From an uncultured Collinsella sp. (lineage in GTDB: Bacteria; Actinomycetota; Coriobacteriia; Coriobacteriales; Coriobacteriaceae): DNA of 9,254 nucleotides. Under the pieces are notes generated by a model, which made no database searches, had not been told where the DNA came from, and saw only the letters and a program-made list of their open reading frames with translations. The stretch covers positions 1-9,254 of the forward strand of contig CAUFMB010000066.1 of NCBI GenBank assembly GCA_959026535.1, in the 5' to 3' direction. Shown in pieces: positions 1 through 6,014 of this stretch (within the stretch, counting starts at the first letter, position 1; every line of letters begins with the position of its first letter). A program made the position numbers and the translations under genes.

Positions 1-264
1 CCCGAGGCAGGCTACCACCCCGTCTATGGCCGCGAGGGCATGTGCGGCGCGCGTGACCCCAAGGAAATCGGCATGCACTCGCTGCGCGGTGGCACTGTCG
101 CCGGCGTGCACGAAGTGAGTTTCTTTGGCCAGGACGAGGAGGTCACGCTCACCCACCGCGCCACGAGCCGTCAGATCTTTGTCAACGGCGCCTTGGCAGC
201 CGCGCAGAAGCTCGTCACCCGCGAACCCGGCTTCTATACGTTCGACAAGGTCATGTTTGCCTAA
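1..264 (+). CDS. dapB: 4-hydroxy-tetrahydrodipicolinate reductase, C-terminal part
   Basis: This is the 3' end of dapB. The start lies outside the window and 87 residues are visible. DapB reduces 4-hydroxy-tetrahydrodipicolinate to tetrahydrodipicolinate with NAD(P)H, in the cytoplasmic diaminopimelate/lysine pathway. The visible part is the C-terminal substrate-binding and tetramerisation domain. It shows the family pattern in order: G-x-R followed by EIGMHSLRGG, then VAGVHEVSFFG, an E-x-x-x-LTHRATSR stretch, the FVNGALAAAQKL helix, and a C-terminal GFYTFDKV. The SLRGG segment and the TH-A-SR segment are hallmarks of the family. The frame is open from base 1 and stops with TAA at 262-264. 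dapH follows after 39 bp with its own good ribosome binding site, so the two are probably co-transcribed. The catalytic His/Lys region and the Rossmann domain are upstream and cannot be checked. Confidence 0.92.
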   Translation, partial: PEAGYHPVYGREGMCGARDPKEIGMHSLRGGTVAGVHEVSFFGQDEEVTLTHRATSRQIFVNGALAAAQKLVTREPGFYTFDKVMFA

Positions 265-303
265 CCGGGTATCAACCGAATCCACCCAAAGGAGAGATAG
301 CAA

Positions 304-1023
304 ATGAGCAACGCAGCCGAGATGGATGCACAGGAGATTATCAACTACATCGCCACCGCGCCCAAAAAGACGCCCGTCAAGCTGTACGTGCGCGAGAAGC
401 CGGGCATGAAGGTTGCCTGGGGCAACGCACATGTCTACGGCGGTCGTCGTGGCAAGACCGTCTTTGGCGACTGGGATGAGCTTAAGGCCATCCTGGACGC
501 CAACGCCGACTCCATCGATTACTACGACGTTGAAAACGATTGCCGCAACTCCGCCGTGCCCATGCTCGACCTTAAGGGCATCAACGCCCGCATCGAGCCG
601 GGCGCGATCATCCGCGACCGCGTCGAGATTGGCGACCGTGCCGTCATCATGATGGGCGCCATCATCAACATCGGCTCCGTTATCGGCGAGGGTTCCATGA
701 TCGATATGGGCGCCGTGCTGGGCGGTCGCGCCACCGTGGGTAAGAACTGCCACATCGGCGCCGGCACCGTGCTGGCAGGCGTCGTGGAGCCCGCCAGCGC
801 CACGCCCGTCATCGTCGAGGACGATGTCATGATCGGCGCCAACGCCGTGGTCTTGGAGGGCGTGCGCGTGGGCAAGGGCGCTGTCGTGGCTGCCGGTGCC
901 GTGTGCGTCGAGGACGTCCCCGCCGGCGCCGTCGTGGCCGGCATTCCCGCCCGCGTCATCAAGATGCGCGACGAGAAGACCGACAGCAAGACCGGCCTGG
1001 AAGAGGGCCTGCGCCAGCTTTAA
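304..1023 (+). CDS. dapH: 2,3,4,5-tetrahydropyridine-2,6-dicarboxylate N-acetyltransferase
   Basis: This 239-residue protein closely matches DapH (YkuQ type, about 236 aa in Bacillus), which acetylates tetrahydrodipicolinate with acetyl-CoA (EC 2.3.1.89) and so defines the acetylase branch of lysine/meso-DAP synthesis. Residues 8-90 form the DapH N-terminal domain (DAQEIINYI, KKTPVKLYV, then VENDCRNSAVPMLDLK). Residues 94-215 form a left-handed beta-helix of hexapeptide repeats (ARIEPGAIIRD, VEIGDRAVIMMGA, GEGSMIDMGAVLGGRATVGKNCHIGAGTVLAG, EDDVMIGANAVVLEGV). The family end, GIPARVIKMRDEKT to RQL, is intact. The length and every block are normal. The ATG at 304 is preceded by AAAGGAG (288-294) at good spacing, and the next in-frame ATG (residue 7) lacks one. 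It follows dapB by 39 bp. The N-terminal domain separates it from the succinylating DapD. Confidence 0.95.
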   Translation: MSNAAEMDAQEIINYIATAPKKTPVKLYVREKPGMKVAWGNAHVYGGRRGKTVFGDWDELKAILDANADSIDYYDVENDCRNSAVPMLDLKGINARIEPGAIIRDRVEIGDRAVIMMGAIINIGSVIGEGSMIDMGAVLGGRATVGKNCHIGAGTVLAGVVEPASATPVIVEDDVMIGANAVVLEGVRVGKGAVVAAGAVCVEDVPAGAVVAGIPARVIKMRDEKTDSKTGLEEGLRQL

Positions 1024-1025
1024 TA

Positions 1026-1053
1026 GTTACGGCGTTTTACCAAACGCCGTAAC
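1026..1053. other. Perfect 12-bp hairpin right after dapH
   Basis: GTTACGGCGTTT (1026-1037) and AAACGCCGTAAC (1042-1053) are exact complements around a 4-nt loop, TACC. The hairpin starts 3 nt after the dapH stop codon. It is symmetric enough to form on either strand, but no T-run follows on the plus strand (AACGGCCCGA comes next), so it is not a classical intrinsic terminator. It may be a 3'-end stabiliser of the dapBH mRNA, a Rho-related end, or another small repeat. Its AAACGCC arm is repeated 25 nt downstream as the outer arm of the larger palindrome. Confidence 0.6.
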
Positions 1054-1066
1054 GGCCCGACGCTGC

Positions 1067-1164
1067 AAACGCCCCTAAGCGGCAATCTGACGTTCAATCG
1101 TCGGTCGCGTACCGAAGTACGCTTCCCTCCTCTTTCACGTCACCTTGCTCGCTTAGGGGCGTTT
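1067..1164. repeat. 98-bp nested palindromic element (REP/MITE-like)
   Basis: The outer arms AAACGCCCCTAAGC (1067-1080) and GCTTAGGGGCGTTT (1151-1164) are perfect 14-bp complements. Inside, TGACGT (1088-1093) can pair with ACGTCA (1137-1142). The core GCGTAC-CGAA-GTACGC (1107-1122) is a perfect 6-bp stem; read on the minus strand its loop is C-UUCG-G, a very stable RNA tetraloop. A competing fold exists: TCACGTCA (1135-1142) also pairs with TGACGTGA (1169-1176) just outside. No coding frame is convincing here. The nested layout fits a non-autonomous palindromic repeat or a structured RNA. Copy number elsewhere cannot be seen from this window. Confidence 0.6.
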
Positions 1165-1214
1165 TCGCTGACGTGAGCTCAACCTGCGGCGCAATGTCAG
1201 CCACCAAGCCGAAA

Positions 1215-1258
1215 ACAAAAAAGGCCGAAGTCCCAAAAGGCTTCGGCCTTTGTTTTTT
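1215..1258. terminator. Bidirectional intrinsic terminator between dapH and the ndpA-like gene
   Basis: AAGGCCGAAG (1221-1230) and CTTCGGCCTT (1241-1250) form a perfect 10-bp stem, extendable inward by a T-G and a C-G pair. On the plus strand the stem runs into TTTGTTTTTT (1249-1258). On the minus strand the upstream A-run becomes a T-run, so it works both ways. It lies between convergent genes (dapH ending at 1023 and the minus-strand gene ending at 1277), exactly where a shared terminator is expected. Confidence 0.9.
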
Positions 1259-1276
1259 GCAACGTCCAAGAGCAGT

Positions 1277-2290
1277 TTATCGATTCTCAATACTTCCGAT
1301 GTTTTTGAGCTCGATGGAGATGAGGCCGTTGGGCTCGTTGACGAACTCGATGTATTTAGAGTTCGAACCCATCTCGGCCGGAAAGCTGATCTCGATACCC
1401 GTGTCGGTGCGGATCTTATGATTGCGCACCGCCGCGCGTTCGACCTGCTTGCGCTCCACGGGCACACGCTCAGGCACCTTCTCCTCGGTCAGCGCCGCGC
1501 GCACGCTCTCCTTGATAACCGGTTCGTCCTCAAAGACCTCATCGACAATATCCCAAGGCGGCAACTCCTCGTCATCCTCAACCTTCTCGGTAACCGCAGC
1601 CTTAACCTTAGCGAGCGCTACAGCCGTGTTGGCACCGTGCTCCTCGGCGACTTCCTCGACCACACGCGTCACGGTGTCGATAACCTCCTTGCCCGATACG
1701 CCCGTGTCGCACTGCAGCAGGCCATCGGGGATAAGCATACGGTCCTCGCCGGCAATCTTGCGCTTCTTGTCCACGTAGCCGATCTCCATGGTACTCGCGC
1801 GCACGATGGCATAGCTCGGCACCTTTTGCGAGGGGTTCGGCAGAATGGCGTAGTGGCGCGCGATATCGTTGCGCACCTCCCCCTCCTCGCGGCCCACTTC
1901 GTGCATAAAAGCCTGCTTGGAGCCCAGCAGCATCACGGCAAACCAGCGGGCATCCTCATCGTCGTCAAAATCGGCCACGAGCACGTCGGTGGACTCGGCT
2001 TTCTCGGCTTTGGTGAGCTCGGAGGAGATAAACTCCGCAATCTGCTGCGACAGGTCCACGAACTCGCGCTCGCCAAAGAAATAGCCCTTGAGCTCGCCGC
2101 CAAACGCAGAGTTCTCGGCAAACGCGGCACGTTTATTGTCGGCCGAGGTGCGTGCGCGGCGCAGATGCGTGGTCACGAAGTTGCGCACGGTACGACTCTC
2201 GATATCGAGCTCGCGCTGGCTCATGACGTTGACGGCAGAGTCAAAGTCCAGGATATGCAGAATCGCGTGATTGATTTTCATATACGGCAT
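1277..2290 (-). CDS. Nucleoid-associated protein, NdpA/YejK family
   Basis: This 337-residue protein belongs to the 37-kDa nucleoid-associated protein family (NdpA/YejK), cytoplasmic proteins that co-purify with the nucleoid and whose exact role is poorly defined. Recognisable blocks are the N-terminal KINHAILHILDF (5-16), a middle segment VLVADFDDDEDARWFAVMLL (103-122) followed by KQAFMHEV, and the most telling block at the C-terminus, HKIRTDTGIEISFPAE (291-306) followed by YIEFVNEPNG-ISIELKNI. An acidic, charged linker (about 237-285) precedes this last domain. Length is normal. Start choice: ATG at 2290 gives MPYMKIN; the ATG three codons later gives MKINHAIL, which fits the family equally well. 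Neither has a strong Shine-Dalgarno. It has its own candidate -10 box just upstream and ends 19 bp from the bidirectional terminator, so it is probably monocistronic. The family is confident; the biological role is not. Confidence 0.85.
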   Translation of the reverse strand: MPYMKINHAILHILDFDSAVNVMSQRELDIESRTVRNFVTTHLRRARTSADNKRAAFAENSAFGGELKGYFFGEREFVDLSQQIAEFISSELTKAEKAESTDVLVADFDDDEDARWFAVMLLGSKQAFMHEVGREEGEVRNDIARHYAILPNPSQKVPSYAIVRASTMEIGYVDKKRKIAGEDRMLIPDGLLQCDTGVSGKEVIDTVTRVVEEVAEEHGANTAVALAKVKAAVTEKVEDDEELPPWDIVDEVFEDEPVIKESVRAALTEEKVPERVPVERKQVERAAVRNHKIRTDTGIEISFPAEMGSNSKYIEFVNEPNGLISIELKNIGSIENR

Positions 2291-2319
2291 TCCGTTCTAG
2301 ATTGATTTCGGCACGAACC

Positions 2320-2325
2320 AGTATA
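2320..2325 (-). promoter_or_regulatory. Candidate -10 box for the ndpA-like gene
   Basis: The minus strand reads TATACT here, 5 of 6 to the sigma-70 consensus and about 30 nt ahead of the ATG at 2290. This leaves a short leader of roughly 20 nt. No good -35 hexamer is found at 16-18 bp spacing (GCGCCT at 17), so this is a suggestion only. Confidence 0.35.
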
Positions 2326-2355
2326 GCGGTCGAGCCCGCCCCAGGCGCATCGAAG

Positions 2356-2390
2356 ATTGGTGCATCGGGGACAGGTTGCTTTGCACCAAT
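2356..2390. repeat. REP-like palindrome, copy A
   Basis: ATTGGTGCA (2356-2364) and TGCACCAAT (2382-2390) are perfect 9-bp arms around a 17-nt loop, TCGGGGACAGGTTGCTT. A close relative, copy B, lies at 3584-3614 with the same loop length, the same orientation and 14 of 17 loop bases identical. Copy A ends 2 bp short of the stop codon (2393-2395) of the minus-strand Mbeg1-like gene. GGGG(A/T)CAGGTT-type palindromes resemble REP sequences that RAYT/IS200-type transposases mobilise in other bacteria, but no such transposase is in the window. Confidence 0.7.
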
Positions 2391-2392
2391 GG

Positions 2393-3553
2393 CTAGCGCA
2401 AGAGTTCGGACTGCCAAGCCTCGAGCTGTTCTGCCAAACTCTTGCCGGCAGCGGGCACGTCGATCTGGGGTCGTTTGGGCAGCAATGCGCATTTAAGGAT
2501 TGCCACGATGGTCTGCGAGACAAAGCGTCGCGTATCCTTGTCAAAGCCTTGCGCAGCCTGGAGCATCACGGGTAGGCTCTCGCGCAGATTCCCAGCGATA
2601 TCCGCAAACCGCTCAGCACCCGTAGCCTCAAACACAGAGAACAACGCATCTACAAAACGCTCGCGCTCGGCAGGCCCCACTGCAAGCAGCATCTCGCGAA
2701 TGGAACCATCAACGTATCGAGCACCGGCGGACAGGCGCTCACAGTACACGAAGTCGCGACCATCAACCACCCAGCTAAAGGGATTGTGCTGCAGCAGGCT
2801 GAACTCGGTGCTCTCAACGATGGCATAGTCCTCCTGTGTCTCGAACATCATGCCAAAGATCGACGACCGAGGTAGCGTCTTGTCGATTCGGCCGGAAAGA
2901 TCGGCAAAGGCGTTGCCATTCAGAAACTCCTCGACGAAGCCCGGACCATCATGGGAATACGCCCGTTCGATTCGCTCACGGGCGGCATCGGAGCACATCG
3001 CCGCACCGTACACCGCAAGGTTTCCACCCTTGGAATGACCTCCGCACAAAAGCGGCCCGTCAATCGCATCCGCCGCCTCGTCCACATAACGCGCCGCGGA
3101 TTCCTGGGCCGGCACAGGACACCGGAACGCCATGTTAAAGTCCTCTTTCCAGCCCACAATCGTGCTGTCGGTCCCCCGGAAGGAAAGATAACTAAACCCC
3201 GCCGGAAACCGGAACGCCATGGCTGCAAACTGCTCTGTCGCCACCACATCGCTCACGGCACGATAGCCGCAAACGTGCACGCCACGGTAGCGAGGGCTTG
3301 CCGCCACGGCCTCCAACAAGGCCCTGCTCCCCTCTGGGTCCCACAAGTCGCCAATCATGTCCCGGTAGCACTCGGCGCGCAGCAGCTCGCGTACGTCTAG
3401 GCCCTGCCAGTTCCTCAGCTCCGCCATATCACCCGGCAAACGCAAATAGGACAACCACGCAAAGACCAGGCTATCCACCGCGCAGAACGGCCGCTCCTCA
3501 AACGGATCAAACGCTGTCTGGGCATAGGTCAAAAAATTAGGCGAATCCGACAT
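2393..3553 (-). CDS. Mbeg1-like (DUF2974) alpha/beta-hydrolase-fold protein
   Basis: This 386-residue protein resembles the DUF2974/Mbeg1-like family, which has a lipase-like alpha/beta-hydrolase fold. The visible motifs are LSFRGTDSTIVGWKEDFN (123-140, the beta-strand and oxyanion-type FRGTD segment), the nucleophile elbow GGHSKGGNLA (171-180, putative nucleophile Ser174), SHDGPGF (200-206, candidate acid Asp202) and LQHNPFSWVV (254-263, candidate catalytic His256). No signal peptide or membrane segment is seen, so it is probably cytoplasmic. The substrate is unknown. The ATG at 3553 has GGGAGGG just upstream, slightly close to the start. The terminator for the upstream ldh and the copy B repeat fill most of the 127-bp gap ahead of it, and I see no clear promoter, so it may depend on read-through from ldh. 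The gene is bracketed by two related palindromes. The family call is good; the catalytic residue assignment is inferred. Confidence 0.8.
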   Translation of the reverse strand: MSDSPNFLTYAQTAFDPFEERPFCAVDSLVFAWLSYLRLPGDMAELRNWQGLDVRELLRAECYRDMIGDLWDPEGSRALLEAVAASPRYRGVHVCGYRAVSDVVATEQFAAMAFRFPAGFSYLSFRGTDSTIVGWKEDFNMAFRCPVPAQESAARYVDEAADAIDGPLLCGGHSKGGNLAVYGAAMCSDAARERIERAYSHDGPGFVEEFLNGNAFADLSGRIDKTLPRSSIFGMMFETQEDYAIVESTEFSLLQHNPFSWVVDGRDFVYCERLSAGARYVDGSIREMLLAVGPAERERFVDALFSVFEATGAERFADIAGNLRESLPVMLQAAQGFDKDTRRFVSQTIVAILKCALLPKRPQIDVPAAGKSLAEQLEAWQSELLR

Positions 3554-3569
3554 GGCCCTCCCATCAACT

Positions 3570-3595
3570 ATGGTGTATTGGGATGGTGCATTGGG
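3570..3595. repeat. 13-bp tandem duplication at the head of repeat copy B
   Basis: ATGGTGTATTGGG (3570-3582) is followed directly by ATGGTGCATTGGG (3583-3595), a single T/C difference. The second unit is the left arm and first loop bases of repeat copy B, so the head of the palindrome appears to have been duplicated. This could be slippage or the remnant of a partial second copy. Confidence 0.65.
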
Positions 3596-3614
3596 GTCAG
3601 GTTACTTTGCACCA
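3584..3614. repeat. REP-like palindrome, copy B
   Basis: TGGTGCA (3584-3590) and TGCACCA (3608-3614) form perfect 7-bp arms around a 17-nt loop, TTGGGGTCAGGTTACTT. Copy A (2356-2390) has the same arms extended to 9 bp and a loop differing at three positions. The right arm merges into the A-run (3614-3619) that serves, on the minus strand, as the T-tract of the ldh terminator. It lies about 30 bp upstream of the Mbeg1-like start codon. Confidence 0.7.
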
Positions 3615-3646
3615 AAAAAGCGCCCGGGCCGCGTGGACTCGGACGC
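3614..3646 (-). terminator. Intrinsic terminator after ldh
   Basis: On the minus strand GCGTCCG (3646-3640) pairs with CGGGCGC (3626-3620) through seven pairs, one of them T-G, around a 13-nt loop. Six T residues follow (3619-3614). It starts about 35 bp beyond the ldh stop codon. The stem is modest, so some read-through into the Mbeg1-like gene is plausible. The T-tract abuts repeat copy B. Confidence 0.6.
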
Positions 3647-3680
3647 CTTCATTGTAGCTTTTCGCTCTAGCGAGCTTGAT

Positions 3681-4631
3681 TTAGCAGGAGAAGTCGACGC
3701 TGTCGATAATGTCCTTGAGGGCCTTGGCGGAGACGGTGAGCTCATGCTGCTCGTCATCGTCCAGCGGCACGGGGACGCGGCAGACAACGCCGTCGCGGCC
3801 AACGACGGTCGGCATGGAGATGGCAAGATCGGACAGGCCGTACTCGCCCACCATGAGCGAGGAGACGGGCAGAACGGTCTGCTCATCGCGCATAACGGCG
3901 GTGCAGATGCGCTTGACGGCCATGGCGACGCCATAGTAGGTGGCGTGCTTCTTCTCGATGATGGTGTAGGCGGAGTTCTTGACGTCCTCAGCGATGCGCT
4001 TCTCGGCAGCCTCATGCTCCAGATGGCCGTGAAGCTCACAGAAGGTGTTCAGCGGAACGCCGGCAACCTGAGCGCTGGACCAAGCGACAAACTCGGAGTC
4101 GCCGTGCTCGCCCATGACATAGGCCTGGACATCGCGCGGGTCAACCTCGACGTGGGCACCGAGCATCTGCTGCAGACGGCCGGTGTCGAGCACGGTGCCG
4201 GAGCCGATGACATGGCCCTCGGGCAGGCCGGACATCTTGATGGCGGCGTAGGTCAGAACATCGACCGGGTTGGAGACGATGAGCAGAATGCCGTCGAAGC
4301 CGGACTTCTTAATCTCGGGGATAATGGACTTAAAGATGCTGACGTTCTTGTTGACCAGGTCCAGGCGGGTCTCACCGGGCTTCTGGGCAGCGCCAGCGGT
4401 GACAACAATCATGGCGGCGTCGGCGACATCGGAATAATCGCCGGCGTAGATCTTCATCGGCTCGGCAAACGTCATGCCGTGCGCGATATCCAGGGCCTCA
4501 CCCTCGGCGCGGTTCTTGTCCACGTCGATGAGGACCATTTCGGAGAACAGACCGCTCTGCATCAGCGCGAACGCCGAAGACGAACCGACGAAACCGCAGC
4601 CGACAATAGCGACCTTCTTCTCGTTAACCAT
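3681..4631 (-). CDS. ldh: L-lactate dehydrogenase
   Basis: This 316-residue cytoplasmic enzyme interconverts pyruvate + NADH and L-lactate + NAD+, regenerating NAD+ in fermentation. The N-terminal Rossmann fold shows VAIVGCGFVGSSSAFAL (7-23) and LIDVD (34-38). The substrate loop is TAGAAQKPGETRLDLV (78-93): Gln83 at the specificity position favours lactate over malate (where Arg is usual), and Arg89 is the loop arginine. Asn121 lies in SNPVDVLTYAA, Arg152 follows the GTVLDT segment, and MGEHGDSEF (173-181) carries catalytic His176 and matches the L-LDH active-site signature. Length is normal. The start at 4631 (MVNEKKVAIVG) is chosen because GGGAG lies 7 nt upstream and it fits the family; the frame stays open to 4709, but those 26 residues would be translated from the leader hairpin. 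A candidate -10 and a strong leader hairpin lie upstream, and a terminator lies downstream. Confidence 0.95.
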   Translation of the reverse strand: MVNEKKVAIVGCGFVGSSSAFALMQSGLFSEMVLIDVDKNRAEGEALDIAHGMTFAEPMKIYAGDYSDVADAAMIVVTAGAAQKPGETRLDLVNKNVSIFKSIIPEIKKSGFDGILLIVSNPVDVLTYAAIKMSGLPEGHVIGSGTVLDTGRLQQMLGAHVEVDPRDVQAYVMGEHGDSEFVAWSSAQVAGVPLNTFCELHGHLEHEAAEKRIAEDVKNSAYTIIEKKHATYYGVAMAVKRICTAVMRDEQTVLPVSSLMVGEYGLSDLAISMPTVVGRDGVVCRVPVPLDDDEQHELTVSAKALKDIIDSVDFSC

Positions 4632-4656
4632 TAGAAACTCCCATCTCACTCCACAA

Positions 4657-4689
4657 ACAAGCCGCCCGGGAACGACCCGAGCGGCTTGT
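4657..4689 (-). promoter_or_regulatory. Strong hairpin in the ldh leader
   Basis: ACAAGCCGC (4657-4665) pairs with GCGGCTTGT (4681-4689). After one mismatch, CGGG (4667-4670) pairs with CCCG (4676-4679), leaving the 5-nt loop AACGA. On the minus strand the hairpin is followed only by an interrupted T-stretch (TTGTTTG) and then the ldh ribosome binding site. It could be an attenuator, an mRNA-stabilising 5' hairpin, or a weak terminator for the upstream aminotransferase, which ends at 4833 without another clear hairpin. Confidence 0.6.
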
Positions 4690-4720
4690 CGTAATCCCAA
4701 TACATCCAATCGGGACTTTG

Positions 4721-4726
4721 ATTATG
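4721..4726 (-). promoter_or_regulatory. Candidate -10 box for ldh
   Basis: The minus strand reads CATAAT, 5 of 6 to TATAAT, inside the otherwise AT-rich 200-bp gap between the aminotransferase and ldh. Transcription from here would give a leader of about 80 nt carrying the 4657-4689 hairpin. The -35 region at normal spacing (CGATTT) is poor, so confidence is low. Confidence 0.3.
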
Positions 4727-4832
4727 CTCCTATTCGCAGCCAAAAATCGACCGTTTACCGAAATTGTTTGCAGGATTCGTAAAATAACTGCACGAAATCG
4801 GTTTCGATATATTGACGAGGCGAAATAGCTTT

Positions 4833-5996
4833 CTAATACAGGCCCGCCTCGCGAATGGCCTCGACAGCCAAAGCGATCTGGTCGGGCGGCAAGACCAGCG
4901 CCATGCGCACGTGTCCCTCGCCCGAAGGACCAAAGCTCGCGCCCGGCGTCACCACAACGCCGGCCTTCTCCATGAGCTCCTCGCAAAACGCCATCGAATC
5001 GGTGCGGCCACCGGGGAGCTTGGCCCACACAAACATAGAGCCATGCGCGTTGGGACGCTCCCAGCCCAAGCCCTCAAGACCGTCGCACAGGACATCGCGG
5101 CGCTCCTGGTACTTCAGACGCTGTGCCTCGACCTCATCGCGCGGGCCATTAAGGCACGCGATAGCAGCCTTCTGGATCGGGAGGAACATACCGAAGTCAA
5201 TCTGGCTGCGCAGCTTGGCAAAGGCCGAGACCACGTCCTCGCGACCGACCAAAAAGCCAATGCGGGCACCGGTGACGTTAAACGACTTGGAAAGCGAGAA
5301 GAACTCCACACCCACCTCGAGCGCACCGGGATACTGCAAGAAGCTGCCACCCGGCTCGCCGTCGAACACGATGTCGGAGTACGCGTTGTCATGGACGATG
5401 AGCAGGTCGTGCTCGCGGGCGAAAGCGATGATCTCCTCGTAGACCTCGGGCGTGCCCACCGAGCCCACCGGGTTGGCGGGCAGCGACACGATCATATACT
5501 TGGCACGATCGGCAACCTCGGGATCGATACCCGCCACATAGGGCAGGTAATTGTGCTCGGCAATCAGCGGATAGTACTCGAGCTTGGCATCGGCGATCTT
5601 GGCACCCGCCTCAAAGACCGGGTAGCACGGATCGGGCACCAGGATGGTGTCACCCGGGTCGAGCAGGGCCAGACCCAAATGACCCACGCCTTCCTGCGTG
5701 CCGTTGCACGACTGCACCATGGACGGCGTAATGCCCGAAACGCCAAAGCGGCGCTCATAGTAATCGCACACAGCCTGCTTGAGCTCGGGCAGGTCGCGCA
5801 GGGCATACTTCCACATCTCGGGATCTTGGGCTGCTTGCGTGAGTGCCTCGACCACGTGATTGTACGGCTTAAAGTCGGGCGTGCCCACGCTCATGTTGTA
5901 AATGGTCTTGCCCTGAGCCTTCAGCGCGAGAAGCTTGTTGTTGAGCGAGGCGAAGACCTCCGCGCCAAAGCGGTCGAGACGCTGCGATGCCTGCAT
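4833..5996 (-). CDS. Class I/II PLP-dependent aminotransferase, DapL-like
   Basis: This 387-residue cytoplasmic enzyme has the aspartate-aminotransferase fold. Key parts are SVGTPDF (36-42, substrate-binding N-terminal loop), CNGTQEGVG (97-105, phosphate-binding), DPCYPVFEAGA (122-132), SLPANPVGS (171-179, Asn175), HDNAYSD (202-208, Asp203 for the PLP ring nitrogen and Tyr206), and SLSKSFNVTGARIGF (234-248, Schiff-base Lys237 and Arg245), with a C-terminal EGHVRMAL arginine for the substrate carboxylate. The normal NPTG motif reads NPVG. The layout resembles LL-diaminopimelate/alanine-type aminotransferases. With dapB and dapH in the window, an N-acetyl-diaminopimelate aminotransferase is also possible; the substrate cannot be settled. 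The start at 5996 has AAAGGTGG upstream at good spacing. The frame runs open to 6086, but that extension would read through a terminator hairpin and is rejected. An intrinsic terminator lies just ahead of the gene. Confidence 0.88.
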   Translation of the reverse strand: MQASQRLDRFGAEVFASLNNKLLALKAQGKTIYNMSVGTPDFKPYNHVVEALTQAAQDPEMWKYALRDLPELKQAVCDYYERRFGVSGITPSMVQSCNGTQEGVGHLGLALLDPGDTILVPDPCYPVFEAGAKIADAKLEYYPLIAEHNYLPYVAGIDPEVADRAKYMIVSLPANPVGSVGTPEVYEEIIAFAREHDLLIVHDNAYSDIVFDGEPGGSFLQYPGALEVGVEFFSLSKSFNVTGARIGFLVGREDVVSAFAKLRSQIDFGMFLPIQKAAIACLNGPRDEVEAQRLKYQERRDVLCDGLEGLGWERPNAHGSMFVWAKLPGGRTDSMAFCEELMEKAGVVVTPGASFGPSGEGHVRMALVLPPDQIALAVEAIREAGLY

Positions 5997-6014
5997 GGTG
6001 CCACCTTTCGATAT

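Noticed and set aside
1021..1276. CRISPR array or small protein gene in the repeat-rich gap after dapH
   Set aside because: The repeats are inverted, not regularly spaced direct repeats, and no short frame has a start with a ribosome binding site.
1250..2305. Long plus-strand open frame of about 350 codons opposite the ndpA-like gene
   Set aside because: It is antisense to a recognised family protein, has no family resemblance, is rich in His/Leu/Arg as expected for high-GC shadow frames, and lacks a ribosome binding site.
3552..4634. Long plus-strand open frame opposite ldh
   Set aside because: It is a mirror frame of ldh; its composition (G, D, V, L, H) reflects the codon structure of the real gene on the other strand.
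4632..4709. 26-residue N-terminal extension of ldh
   Set aside because: It would be translated from the leader hairpin, and the internal ATG at 4631 has a well-placed GGGAG and fits the family start.
4632..4832. Rex (redox-sensing repressor) operator upstream of ldh
   Set aside because: The gap contains CGAAATCGGTTTCG (4793-4806) and a loose GATTCGT/ACGAAATC dyad, but nothing close to the TTGTGAA...TTCACAA Rex pattern.
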